The position numbers and the translations under genes are program-made. The notes beneath the pieces are model-generated. The model was given only the letters and a program-made list of their open reading frames with translations. It was not told the origin of the DNA and searched no databases. Of a stretch of DNA of 59,146 bases, positions 24,738-33,123 are shown in pieces. The first letter of the stretch is position 1; every line of letters begins with the position of its first letter. Source of the DNA: JAHCHG01 sp041745765 (lineage in GTDB: Bacteria; Acidobacteriota; Blastocatellia; Pyrinomonadales; Pyrinomonadaceae). The stretch covers positions 1-59,146 of the forward strand of contig JBGTIH010000006.1 of assembly GCA_041745765.1 (NCBI GenBank). The letters are read 5' to 3'.

Positions 24738-26978
24738 TTATTTCTTTTCAATAATTTCAACCTTCAAGATTATATCGCCGCGTACGATTGAATCTACGAT
24801 TTTCATATCCGCTTCGTTCACGCGCCCGAAAACCGTGTAGCCGCCGTCGAGATGCGGTTGCGGTGAATGCGTCACAAACCATTGCGAACCGCCCGTATCT
24901 TTGCCCGACAAAGCCATCCCGACCGCGCCGCGTTCAAACGCAACGGTGTTCATCTCGCAGCGGATTGACCAGCCCGGACCGCCGCTTCCGTTTCCCAGAG
25001 GATCGCCGTCCTGCATCACGAAATTCGGCACGACGCGGTGAACCTGTAAACCGTTAAAATAATTTTTCCGCGCGAGTTTAATAAAATTATCAACTGTAAG
25101 CGGCGCGTCTTCCGGCAGAAGATCAATCGTAAATCTCCCTTTATCGGTCGTTAAAACGGCTTTCACATTTCCGTTTTTGCGCATCGCTGCCCGCACATAA
25201 TCGGCTTCCGTATTTAAAACTTGTCCGAGTTTTGTCCCGGTTTTCGCGTCGTAAGGTCTTGCCCGGATGAATTCTTTTGCAACATTCGGAAACTCCTTTG
25301 ACAGATCATTTTGTTTGATCAGAGTGGCGGCACGTTGGCGAACCAGATGATTCGGCGCGTTCAGAGCGAGCTTTAAAGATTCGGTTGATTGCTCTTTATT
25401 GAGTTTAACAAGCGCAGAAAGAATCGCCATTTGTGCGTCGTCAGATTTGTCATCGGTTCGCAATGATTTTGCAAAAGCGTTTTTCAATGCCTCGATATTT
25501 TCTTTTGAAGCGGTTTGTTCGCCTAAAAGTCCGGCGGCGGCAGTGCGGATATAAACATCCGAACTACTTAATTTTTGTCGCAATATACCGGCTAAATCAT
25601 CCGGCTTAAAAGCGGCGTAAGCGCGCAAAACGTCGGGAATTGCAAATTTTACAACGCTTTCATAATCCGCTTGCTGAAACGGATTATCTAAAACTGCGGA
25701 AAGCGCGATCAGACTTTGCATACGAAATTGACGATTCGCTTCCGTATCTTCCAGTTTGGCAATTTCGCTCAAACCCTGCGCGACGCTTCTGATCGCCTGC
25801 CAATCGGCATCTGTCTTTTTCGTTTTCGCGTCATAATTGATGATGATCAAACTGCCGCTTAAATATTCCTTCGGAGAGATCACGGCAAATGCCGATTCGA
25901 TCTCAGGCGAGCGGAAATTATCCAACTTCCGAAATTCGCGCAAGAATCGAACCGCTTTTTCATTATCCGTTCCCTTCAAAATATTGCTTAAAGCGGTTGC
26001 CGCTTCGAGAATCTCGCTCTTTTCAATCGGCGTATGATTCGGTTTTCGGTTTTTTTTATAATTCTCCAAAAGCATATCGGCGTAATTTAGAAGTTTTTCG
26101 GCGGATTTTTCATCCCGCAAACTTCCAAGCGAACGAATCGCCGAAACGCGGACGCGCGAATCGGCGTCGCCGGTCGCGGCTTGAATCAAAATAGTCAACG
26201 CTTCTTTATCTTCCGCCGCGCCGAGCGCACGGGCGGCATTTGCTCTGGCAATCGCGTCTTTGTCGGTCTGAAGCATCGAGCGGAATATTTCATTGGCATT
26301 TTTAGCGCGAATTCTGGCGAGAGTGTTGGCGGCATCGGCGCGAATTCTGGCGTCCGGATTTGTTAGAAATTTGCCGACGGTTTTGTCCGTTTCGTCCGGT
26401 TTGGCGCGAAGCGCGGCGGTGATTCCGAGCAGAATTATGTCTCTGCTTTGTTTTTCGGCGCGTTTATCTTCTTCTTCCAAAATGTCCAAAATCGCTTTTC
26501 CGAGTTCTTTCGATTTTTCGTCTTTGGCATTGGCGGCGGCGATTTTTCCGGCAGATTCAGCGGCGCGGGCGCGAATTATGTCGGGAAAACCTTTATTTTT
26601 CAAAACGGCTAAAACCGCGTCCGCGCCTTTGATCGATTCGATCTCGCCGAGCGCGAAAACCGCCATTTCGCGCACTTTTGCCGAACGGTCGTTTTCCGTA
26701 ATTTCCGTGAGCAAAGGAATCGCTTTTTCATCGCCGATTCTGCCCGCCGCAAGTGCCGCGCGTGTGCGTTCCGTCGGATTCGGGCTTTTTAGAAACTCTT
26801 CCAAAACCTTATCAAACCGCAGTTCATCTTCGGCTTTCATAATGTTTATAAAAACCTGGCGCAAACCTTTCGTGCTGTCGAAAATCTGCACGGTTTTTGA
26901 GTCATCCGTAATCTGCGCGGCAATATTGAGCGAAAAATAGAAAATAACAGCAATAAAAATAACAATAATTTTTTTCAT
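24738..26978 (-). CDS. HEAT-repeat protein fused to a cyclophilin-type peptidyl-prolyl isomerase
   Basis: 746 residues from the ATG at 26976-26978 (AAGGTC upstream). The open frame extends 56 codons further, but that overlaps the divergent VWFA gene start and lacks a signal. A signal peptide (IIVIFIAVIFYFSLNIAAQ) comes first. HEAT-like repeats follow over about residues 30-590 (ERTRAALAAGRIGDEKAIP and similar). A cyclophilin domain occupies about 600-746 (GRFTIDLLPEDAPLTVDNF; HRVVPNFVMQDGDP; GGSQWFVTHSPQPHLDGGY). It should be a periplasmic or surface folding factor whose HEAT solenoid binds partner proteins. Confidence 0.88.
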   Translation of the reverse strand: MKKIIVIFIAVIFYFSLNIAAQITDDSKTVQIFDSTKGLRQVFINIMKAEDELRFDKVLEEFLKSPNPTERTRAALAAGRIGDEKAIPLLTEITENDRSAKVREMAVFALGEIESIKGADAVLAVLKNKGFPDIIRARAAESAGKIAAANAKDEKSKELGKAILDILEEEDKRAEKQSRDIILLGITAALRAKPDETDKTVGKFLTNPDARIRADAANTLARIRAKNANEIFRSMLQTDKDAIARANAARALGAAEDKEALTILIQAATGDADSRVRVSAIRSLGSLRDEKSAEKLLNYADMLLENYKKNRKPNHTPIEKSEILEAATALSNILKGTDNEKAVRFLREFRKLDNFRSPEIESAFAVISPKEYLSGSLIIINYDAKTKKTDADWQAIRSVAQGLSEIAKLEDTEANRQFRMQSLIALSAVLDNPFQQADYESVVKFAIPDVLRAYAAFKPDDLAGILRQKLSSSDVYIRTAAAGLLGEQTASKENIEALKNAFAKSLRTDDKSDDAQMAILSALVKLNKEQSTESLKLALNAPNHLVRQRAATLIKQNDLSKEFPNVAKEFIRARPYDAKTGTKLGQVLNTEADYVRAAMRKNGNVKAVLTTDKGRFTIDLLPEDAPLTVDNFIKLARKNYFNGLQVHRVVPNFVMQDGDPLGNGSGGPGWSIRCEMNTVAFERGAVGMALSGKDTGGSQWFVTHSPQPHLDGGYTVFGRVNEADMKIVDSIVRGDIILKVEIIEKK

Positions 26979-27131
26979 TTTTTTTGACCTTTGAGTTAAA
27001 TTTCGATACGCAAAAGGATTGTAGCGATTTTCGATTGAAAAATCCAAATGTTTGCGAAATTGTTTATAAATTTTAGTTTTGTGTTTATAATCGTTTCTGT
27101 ATTCTGAAAAATTCACAAACCTGAGGTAAAA

Positions 27132-28052
27132 ATGAATTATTTTCACACGATTTTCTTACTCGTAATCTGTCTGGCTTTGTCCGTTTCTACTTTTTCTCAA
27201 AACAAAGATAAAAAAGGAGAAACACCGCTAACGATCAAAACGAATTTAATGGTCATTAATTCAAAAGAAGAACTTGCTGATATAAAAGCCGAAGATCTAA
27301 AACTTTCGGAAAACGGCGTCGAGCAAAAGATCACGAATCTTTATAAAAAAGAAGCCGCCAATGTCGGAATAGTCATTGATAACACGGGATCTATGCGATT
27401 TCAGCTTGAAACAATTTTGCAGACGGCAAACCTGTTCGTTCAAAACTTACGCGAACGAGATCAGGCTTTTACGGTCAGATTTGTCAGTAAAGATAAAATT
27501 CAAACGGCGCAGGATTGGACTTCAAATAAAAATCTTTTGCAAACAAGCCTCGAAAATATGTATATCGAAGGCGGATTGTCAGCGGTAGTTGATGCCGTTA
27601 AATTCTCCGCCGATAAGTTAATAAAAAAAAAGGATGAATCGCGGCGAAGCGCGCTTATTTTAATCAGCGATTGCGAAGATCGAGTCAGCGATAATAAAAT
27701 AAACGATGTTCTTAAATTATTAAAAGATAACGACATCGAAGTTTATGTCATCGGCTTTACGCAGGAACCCGGAGCTAAAAAATCTTCGGAAAATTTTGCA
27801 AAAAATCTCGCCTCGACTTCCGGCGGAATGGCTTTTTCCCTGAAATCAACGAGAAAAAATAAAAACGAAATCGCCGAAGCAGCGAAAACTGCTATTTTTG
27901 AAATTCGTTCGCAATACGTTATCGAATATATTTCGACAAATCCGAATACAAAAGAAAAAGAGCGAAAACTGAGCGTTCAAATCATAGATGCGCCGGACGG
28001 CGAAAAACGTCAGGGATTTATTCGTCCGGTCGTCAATATCGGAGAAAAGTAA
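27132..28052 (+). CDS. VWFA-related protein (acidobacterial type), secreted
   Basis: 306 residues with a signal peptide (FLLVICLALSVSTFSQ). The von Willebrand A domain (about 75-285) has a MIDAS-like V-I-D-N-T-G-S near residue 80 and LILISDCEDR near 177. The N-terminal block (LTIKTNLMVINSKEELADIKAEDLKL) is the preceding beta-domain typical of this family. It is probably extracytoplasmic and metal-binding; partners are unknown. It is divergent from the HEAT-cyclophilin gene, and the amidohydrolase starts 12 bp downstream. Confidence 0.85.
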   Translation: MNYFHTIFLLVICLALSVSTFSQNKDKKGETPLTIKTNLMVINSKEELADIKAEDLKLSENGVEQKITNLYKKEAANVGIVIDNTGSMRFQLETILQTANLFVQNLRERDQAFTVRFVSKDKIQTAQDWTSNKNLLQTSLENMYIEGGLSAVVDAVKFSADKLIKKKDESRRSALILISDCEDRVSDNKINDVLKLLKDNDIEVYVIGFTQEPGAKKSSENFAKNLASTSGGMAFSLKSTRKNKNEIAEAAKTAIFEIRSQYVIEYISTNPNTKEKERKLSVQIIDAPDGEKRQGFIRPVVNIGEK

Positions 28053-28064
28053 ACCAAATTTATT

Positions 28065-29903
28065 ATGAAAAAAATTTTAACGACAGCAATTCTTTTAACA
28101 TTAATTTTGCCGCTTTATGCTCCGGCGCAAAGCAAACAAAACATTAGTCTTTTGCTCTACAACGGCAAGGTTTTTACGGCTGATGAAAATTATACGGTCT
28201 TTGAGGCGGTTGCGGTTGACGGCGAAAAAATCGTCGCGGTCGGCTCGTCGAAGGATTTGCAGGCGAAATATAACGCCAAGCAAGCGATTGATTTGCAGGG
28301 AAAACTCGTTACGCCCGGATTTAATGACGCGCATATCCATTTTGCGGGTGTCGGTCTGGCACTTCTGCGCGTTGATCTGAACGGCTCGAAAACTCTGGAA
28401 GAAGCCAAGCAAAGAATCGCCGCGAAGATCAAGGAACTGCCGAAGGGCGCGTGGGTTTTGGGGCGCGGTTGGGATCATACTTTGTGGGAAAACAAACTTC
28501 CGACGCGGCAGGATTTGGATACAATTGCGCCGGAAAATCCCGTTTATTTGCAGAGAGTTGACGGGCATATTTCGTGGACGAATTCGCTTGCCTTAAAGAT
28601 GGCAAATGTAACAAAAGAAACGAAAGCACCGGAAGGCGGCGAGATCGTTTTGGACGCAAAAGGCGAACCGAGCGGAGTTTTGATGGAAACCGCGCAATAT
28701 CTGGTCGGCAAAATCGTGCCGCAACCGACTTCGGAAGAAACCTTAAAAGGCATCGAACTCGCGCTCGAAGAAGCGAAAAAATACGGTTTGACAAGCGTGC
28801 AGGGCGGTTCGGAATATTCGGCGATTCCGCTTTACCGGCAGCTTTTGAAACAGGATAAATTAACGGCGCGCGTCGCCGTCTGGCAGGATTTTGAAACGCC
28901 GCTCGAAACTTTGAAAAAGCAGCGCGATGATTTTCTGGCGTTAAAGGAAAATCCTTCGCGCCTTAAACTCGGTATATTAAAAGGCTATGTTGACGGAACG
29001 CTCGGTTCGCGCACCGCCGCGATGCTCGCGCCTTTTTCCGACGATCCCGGAAACAGCGGAATTCCGCGAAAGTCCGAAGAAGAAATGATCAAAATGATCG
29101 TCGAGCGCGACGCGGCTGGTTTTCAAATGGGGCTTCACGCGATTGGAGATAAAGCGAACCGGATTGCTTTGGATGGGTTTGAAAAGGCAAAACAAATTTA
29201 TGAACAAAAGGTCAGTATCAATAGAGCAATGGGTAAGCCAACTTTAAGAAGAACTTCTATTTCAGATCAAGAAGTTGTTGGAACTTCTTCAAGTTCTTTT
29301 TCAATTTATGATAATAAGAATCTAAAGAAAGGAGAATTTACTTTTTCAACCAATAATTACAGTAAGTATAATAGGGAAAATCCTTTACGCCACCGCATCG
29401 AACACGCGCAAGTCGTCGCGCCGTCGGATTTCAAGCGTTTTGCCGATTTGGGCGTGATCGCTTCGATGCAGCCGACGCACGCGATTTCGGATAAGCGTTG
29501 GGCGGGCGAGCGTCTGGGCGAATACCGCGTTTTGGGCGCGTATTCGTGGCACACATTTCAGGCAAATAATGTTCACGTCGCTTTCGGCACCGATTCTCCG
29601 GTCGAACCGCTGAACACTTATCTGACGCTCTACTCCGCCGTTTCGCGTCAGGACATGGACGGCGAACCGGCTGGCGGCTGGCTTCCGCAGGAAAAACTCT
29701 CGATGGCAAACGCCATTCGCAATTACACCTTTGAATCCGCTTACGCCGAATTTGCCGAACGCGAAAAAGGCGAAATAAAGGTTGGAATGTTTGCGGATTT
29801 AGTCGTGCATTCGAAAGATTTATTAACCATTCCGCACAAGGAAATTTTAACGACCGCGCCGGTTTATACGATCTTTAACGGCAAAATAATTTTTCAAAAG
29901 TAA
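28065..29903 (+). CDS. Amidohydrolase (YtcJ-like, metal-dependent), with AT-rich insertion
   Basis: 612 residues with a signal peptide (TAILLTLILPLYAPAQ). The metal-dependent TIM-barrel hydrolase motifs are present: GFNDAHIHF (H-x-H), HAIGDKANRIALD, RHRIEHAQVV, SMQPTHA and FGTDSPVEPL. YtcJ-like enzymes hydrolyse amide or formyl bonds; the substrate is unknown. Between ALDGFEKAK and RHRIEHAQ lies an extra Ser/Asn/Lys-rich stretch of about 50 residues, encoded by DNA much more AT-rich than the rest (about 29195-29385). It keeps the frame and avoids the active-site motifs. The gene follows the VWFA gene by 12 bp. Confidence 0.88.
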   Translation: MKKILTTAILLTLILPLYAPAQSKQNISLLLYNGKVFTADENYTVFEAVAVDGEKIVAVGSSKDLQAKYNAKQAIDLQGKLVTPGFNDAHIHFAGVGLALLRVDLNGSKTLEEAKQRIAAKIKELPKGAWVLGRGWDHTLWENKLPTRQDLDTIAPENPVYLQRVDGHISWTNSLALKMANVTKETKAPEGGEIVLDAKGEPSGVLMETAQYLVGKIVPQPTSEETLKGIELALEEAKKYGLTSVQGGSEYSAIPLYRQLLKQDKLTARVAVWQDFETPLETLKKQRDDFLALKENPSRLKLGILKGYVDGTLGSRTAAMLAPFSDDPGNSGIPRKSEEEMIKMIVERDAAGFQMGLHAIGDKANRIALDGFEKAKQIYEQKVSINRAMGKPTLRRTSISDQEVVGTSSSSFSIYDNKNLKKGEFTFSTNNYSKYNRENPLRHRIEHAQVVAPSDFKRFADLGVIASMQPTHAISDKRWAGERLGEYRVLGAYSWHTFQANNVHVAFGTDSPVEPLNTYLTLYSAVSRQDMDGEPAGGWLPQEKLSMANAIRNYTFESAYAEFAEREKGEIKVGMFADLVVHSKDLLTIPHKEILTTAPVYTIFNGKIIFQK

Positions 29904-29998
29904 AAAGTGAAAAAGTTTAAATGTGGAAAAGTGAAAAAGTAAGTTGAATAATAACAACTTACTTTTCCACTTTTTTACTTTTTTACTTTTTCAACTTT
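29900..29998. repeat. Inverted word repeat (GTGAAAAAGT / ACTTTTTTAC)
   Basis: The left arm 29900-29946 and right arm 29955-29998 are nearly reverse complementary and each is built of tandem A/T-rich words of 8 or so nt. It lies between the convergent amidohydrolase and methyltransferase genes, where it could also act as a bidirectional terminator. Confidence 0.65.
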
Positions 29999-31013
29999 AA
30001 ACTTTTACGGCTTCGACGATCTGCGTCGGCGAGGCGGTCGGGATAATATTTGTTAATCTAAATCCTGATTTTTCCAGCAGTTCGGCGTATTCTTTGGCGG
30101 TTCTTTCCTTGCCGCCGGTCATAACGAGCATATTTAAATCCATTACTTTGCTCATCGAAGGCGCGTTGTCATCTTCTTCAACGACTGATTCGATTAAAAG
30201 AAGTTTTGCGCCCGGTTTAGCGGATTTTGCCAGATTTTTCAAAATCGTTTCCGATTGCGCGTCGTTCCAATCGTGAATGATATATTTCATCAGATAAACG
30301 TCCGCTTTGACCGAAATTTCTGCGAAAAAATCTCCGCTCATGGTTTCGATTCTGCCGGAAACTTGCGCACCTTCAATGACTTGCGGCTGATCGAATAAAA
30401 TTCCCTTCGCGTTCGGCGCGGAGTTTAAAACCGTTTCGAGCACGAGCCCGTGTCCGCCGCCGATGTCGGCGATTGTTTCAAATTGCGAAAAATCGTAAGC
30501 TGCGGCGACCGCTTTGGCGATCGCGGTGCTGAAACCGGTCATCGCGTCATCGAAAATTTTTGCGGGTTCGGGATTTTGCGCGTAATAGGGAAAAATCGGC
30601 ATTCCGAAAGTGTATTCGAAAGCGATTTCGCCCGTTTTAACGCTCTGCAGCAGATTTCCGTGCGAATTCCAATGTTCCGGTTCGCAGATCATCTGCGCCG
30701 CCGAACGAAATGATTCGGGATGATCGGAACGAAGAAATTCCGACAGAGGCGTGTTTGAAAAACTCTCGTCCGCATTCTTTTGAAAAACTCCGACGCTCGA
30801 CAGCGCACGCAACAGGCGATAGAGCGAAGGTTGATCGGTTTCGGTTAATTTTGCTAATTCAGCGACCAATTTCGCGCCGCCGGCTAAATGATCGGCAAGA
30901 TAAAGTTTTGCCGCAACCGAAACGGCTTGCGAAACAATAAAACTCATTGACATCTGCGCCAAAATCGCTTGCGGCGGCATCGTTTGTTCTAATTTAGGGG
31001 AAGTTGCATCCAT
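29997..31013 (-). CDS. SAM-dependent O-methyltransferase (Methyltransf_2 family)
   Basis: 338 residues from the ATG at 31011-31013, which has a strong AAGGAG site; the frame is open 19 codons further but those are rejected. The N-terminal winged-helix dimerisation domain (about 10-95) is followed by the SAM-binding motif IADIGGGHGLVLETVL (near 165) and LFDQPQVIEGA. The catalytic region KYIIHDWNDAQSETIL has the expected His. The family methylates hydroxyl groups of small aromatic or polyketide-like molecules. No biosynthetic genes are adjacent, so the substrate is unknown. Confidence 0.87.
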   Translation of the reverse strand: MDATSPKLEQTMPPQAILAQMSMSFIVSQAVSVAAKLYLADHLAGGAKLVAELAKLTETDQPSLYRLLRALSSVGVFQKNADESFSNTPLSEFLRSDHPESFRSAAQMICEPEHWNSHGNLLQSVKTGEIAFEYTFGMPIFPYYAQNPEPAKIFDDAMTGFSTAIAKAVAAAYDFSQFETIADIGGGHGLVLETVLNSAPNAKGILFDQPQVIEGAQVSGRIETMSGDFFAEISVKADVYLMKYIIHDWNDAQSETILKNLAKSAKPGAKLLLIESVVEEDDNAPSMSKVMDLNMLVMTGGKERTAKEYAELLEKSGFRLTNIIPTASPTQIVEAVKV

Positions 31014-31118
31014 TTTTTTATCACTCCTTTTCGAAAAAAATATGATTTTGCCAAAAAATATATTCGACAATCATAAACGCGCAGAATTATAAGAAAAAAT
31101 ATCAAAAATTTCAATAAT

Positions 31119-31242
31119 CACGAGCGAGCGGCAAGCGAGTGCGTTGGAATTATTTAAGTTTGATTCAATTTTTGTAAGTTAATTTCCAAGCTAATCATTA
31201 TACGCTTTGAAATATAAACACGCTGACTAGCGTTCGCTCGTG
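31119..31242. repeat. REP-like inverted repeat, GCGAGCGG family (second copy)
   Basis: Left CACGAGCGAGCGGCAAGCGA (31119 on) and right GCGTTCGCTCGTG (to 31242) form an imperfect inverted repeat about 80 bp apart. Core and flank resemble the element at 10931-11010. It lies between the methyltransferase and BshB1-like genes. Confidence 0.6.
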
Positions 31243-31253
31243 CCGATTTAATT

Positions 31254-31988
31254 TCACGAATAAAGATTCATCGGACGCGTTAGAAGTTCGATCGGATCTT
31301 CGACATTCAGAGCCTCGCGGACTAAAAACGGTTCGCCTGCTTTTACGCCGATCATACTGCCGAAATAGCGCGAACGGTTTTCCAGTTCGGTCAGAAAATC
31401 CTTATTTGTCAGGCGCGTTTCGGGTTCTCGTGATGCGGGATCGTAAAATTGCGAACGGTGCGCGGCGATTGCCTGCATTTTTTCTTCTAAAAAATCCGAA
31501 ATATCAACGATGAACGACGGATAAACTCTCTGCGAAAAGACATTATGCGCGACGATCGGAACTTTTATGCGTTCTTGCGCAAATTCCTTGGCGTAATTCT
31601 GCATCGAAGAAAGACGCGCCGATTCTCTCACCAAGTGCGCGATGTGATCGTGATCGGGATGAGGATCGTCAAATTGGTGCGTCAGTATAATTTTCGGTTT
31701 TAATTCCCGCAATTTTCCGACTAATTTCGTCCGTGCTTCGTCAGTTAAAAAAACGCGTCCGTCGGGCAATCCCAAATTTTCACGAACATCAAGTTTTAGA
31801 ATTTCCGCCGCGTGTTTTGCTTCTTCGGCGCGACCTTCCGGCGTGCCGCGCGTTCCCATCTCGCCGCGCGTTATGTCGAGCGCGCCGGTTTTATAGCCGA
31901 GAGATTTCATCTTTAAAAGCGTTCCGCCGACGGTCAATTCCATATCGTCGGGGTGCGCGAAAATTGCAAGTATGTCTATTCCGTTCAT
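31254..31988 (-). CDS. bshB1: PIG-L family deacetylase, BshB1-like (bacillithiol biosynthesis)
   Basis: 244 residues from the ATG at 31986-31988 (MNGIDILAIF). Zinc site motifs are AHPDD (residues 11-15) and DPHPDHDHIAHL (near 113). The block LDITRGEMGTRGTPEGRAEEA is typical of the BshB1 subgroup, which removes the acetyl group from GlcNAc-malate in bacillithiol synthesis. No bshA or bshC gene is nearby, so the pathway role rests on sequence similarity alone; an LmbE-type deacetylase of other specificity is the alternative. Confidence 0.83.
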   Translation of the reverse strand: MNGIDILAIFAHPDDMELTVGGTLLKMKSLGYKTGALDITRGEMGTRGTPEGRAEEAKHAAEILKLDVRENLGLPDGRVFLTDEARTKLVGKLRELKPKIILTHQFDDPHPDHDHIAHLVRESARLSSMQNYAKEFAQERIKVPIVAHNVFSQRVYPSFIVDISDFLEEKMQAIAAHRSQFYDPASREPETRLTNKDFLTELENRSRYFGSMIGVKAGEPFLVREALNVEDPIELLTRPMNLYS

Positions 31989-32015
31989 AAAAATAAATTT
32001 ACCACAAGAAGAATT

Positions 32016-32081
32016 TAGCCACGAACAGGCACGAAAGAACACACAAAAAATTTCGTGCTTGTTCGTGTTCTTTCTTGGCTA
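32016..32081. repeat. Inverted word repeat (CACGAACA / TGTTCGTG)
   Basis: Arms 32016-32042 (TAGCCACGAACAGGCACGAA) and 32054-32081 form an imperfect hairpin. It fills the divergent gap between the BshB1-like and MBL genes, where their promoters are expected. Confidence 0.6.
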
Positions 32082-32103
32082 ATCTTTTTGTTATTATGAA
32101 CTT

Positions 32104-32874
32104 ATGAAATTTATCGTATTGGGATCGGGAACATCGGTTCCGCACGCGAAAAGAAGCAGTTCAGCCTTTTGGCTGGAAACGGACAACGGCACGATTCTGC
32201 TTGATTGCGCGGCTTCGGCGATTCACCGGATGGCGCAGGAAAATCTTGATTGGGCGAATCTCGACGCGATCTGGATCTCGCATTTTCATCTGGATCATTG
32301 CGGCGGGCTTGCGCCTTTTTTGTTCGGCACAAAATATGCGCCCGAAACGCAGGACAGAAAAAAACCTCTGACCATCTTCGGCGCGATGGGTTTGAAAAAA
32401 CTGCTCGAATCTTTTGATCGGGTAAATGACTACAATCTTTTTAAACAGCCGTTTCCGCTGGAGATCGAAGAGGTTGAGCCGCTCGAAGGTTTTGAAATTC
32501 TGCCGGACACGCAAGCCGTCTCGATTTCGACTCCTCACACGGACGAAAGCCGCGCCATTCGCATTTCCGATGAATGCGGAAAGTCCTGCGTCTTTTCCGC
32601 CGATACGGGATTTTCCAGAGACCTTTCGGCACTTGCGCGAAAAACGAATCTTTTTGTTCTGGAATGCTCGTTCGTTAAAAATAAACCCGTCGAATCGCAT
32701 CTCGAACTTGCCGAAGCCATTTATTTAATCCATCGCGCCGAACCGAAAAAAGCCGTTCTGACGCATCTCTATCCCGAATGGGACGATGTGGATTTTGCGA
32801 CAGAAATCGAAAAATTCTTACCGACTCGCGAAATTATCGAAGCAAAAGACGGGTTGCGGATAGATATAGCGTAA
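32104..32874 (+). CDS. MBL-fold metallo-hydrolase (RNase Z/ElaC-like)
   Basis: 256 residues. The N-terminus FIVLGSGTSVPHAKRSSSAF resembles the RNase Z/phosphodiesterase branch of the metallo-beta-lactamase fold. Metal ligands are visible as HFHLDHCGG (near residue 60), ACVFSADTGF-type Asp (SCVFSADTG) and a late His in LTHLYPEWD. The substrate could be tRNA 3' ends or a small phosphodiester; at 256 residues it is shorter than typical tRNase Z and the exosite arm is not evident. It stands alone. Confidence 0.82.
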   Translation: MKFIVLGSGTSVPHAKRSSSAFWLETDNGTILLDCAASAIHRMAQENLDWANLDAIWISHFHLDHCGGLAPFLFGTKYAPETQDRKKPLTIFGAMGLKKLLESFDRVNDYNLFKQPFPLEIEEVEPLEGFEILPDTQAVSISTPHTDESRAIRISDECGKSCVFSADTGFSRDLSALARKTNLFVLECSFVKNKPVESHLELAEAIYLIHRAEPKKAVLTHLYPEWDDVDFATEIEKFLPTREIIEAKDGLRIDIA

Positions 32875-32906
32875 GCGCACACAAATAGAGCAGATTTCAG
32901 GAGTGA

Positions 32907-33010
32907 AATACAAAAAGAAATTAACAGTGATGACAGGATTAACCGAGGATAATTTTTATTTTTAACATCCTTGTTTATCTTATCATCCTTGTTAATTTCT
33001 TTTTTGTATT
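32907..33010. repeat. Inverted repeat with short internal words
   Basis: The outer arms AATACAAAAAGAAATTAAC (32907) and GTTAATTTC...TTTTGTATT (to 33010) are complementary. Inside them, repeated ACAGGAT/GAGGAT words face ATCCTTG words. It lies after the MBL gene and before the terminator of the receptor gene. Confidence 0.6.
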
Positions 33011-33059
33011 ACAGATTTGGAATCGAAATTCAGAAGGATTTGCCGTCTTTAAAATTTCA

Positions 33060-33099
33060 AAACCCCGGATTGCTTTAATTTTCAAGCAATCCGGGGTTT
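33060..33099 (-). terminator. Strong rho-independent terminator
   Basis: A perfect 16-bp stem (33060-33075 with 33084-33099, core CCCCGGATTGCTT) with an 8-nt loop and a T-rich tail on the reverse strand. It is placed 25 bp beyond the stop of the TonB-dependent receptor gene. Confidence 0.9.
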
Positions 33100-33123
33100 G
33101 TTTATTATTGAACGGCGAAAAAT

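Noticed and set aside
26979..27146. 56-codon N-terminal extension of the HEAT-cyclophilin protein
   Set aside because: The ATG at 26978 is directly followed by a good signal peptide and has a ribosome binding site; the extension would overlap the divergent VWFA gene start.
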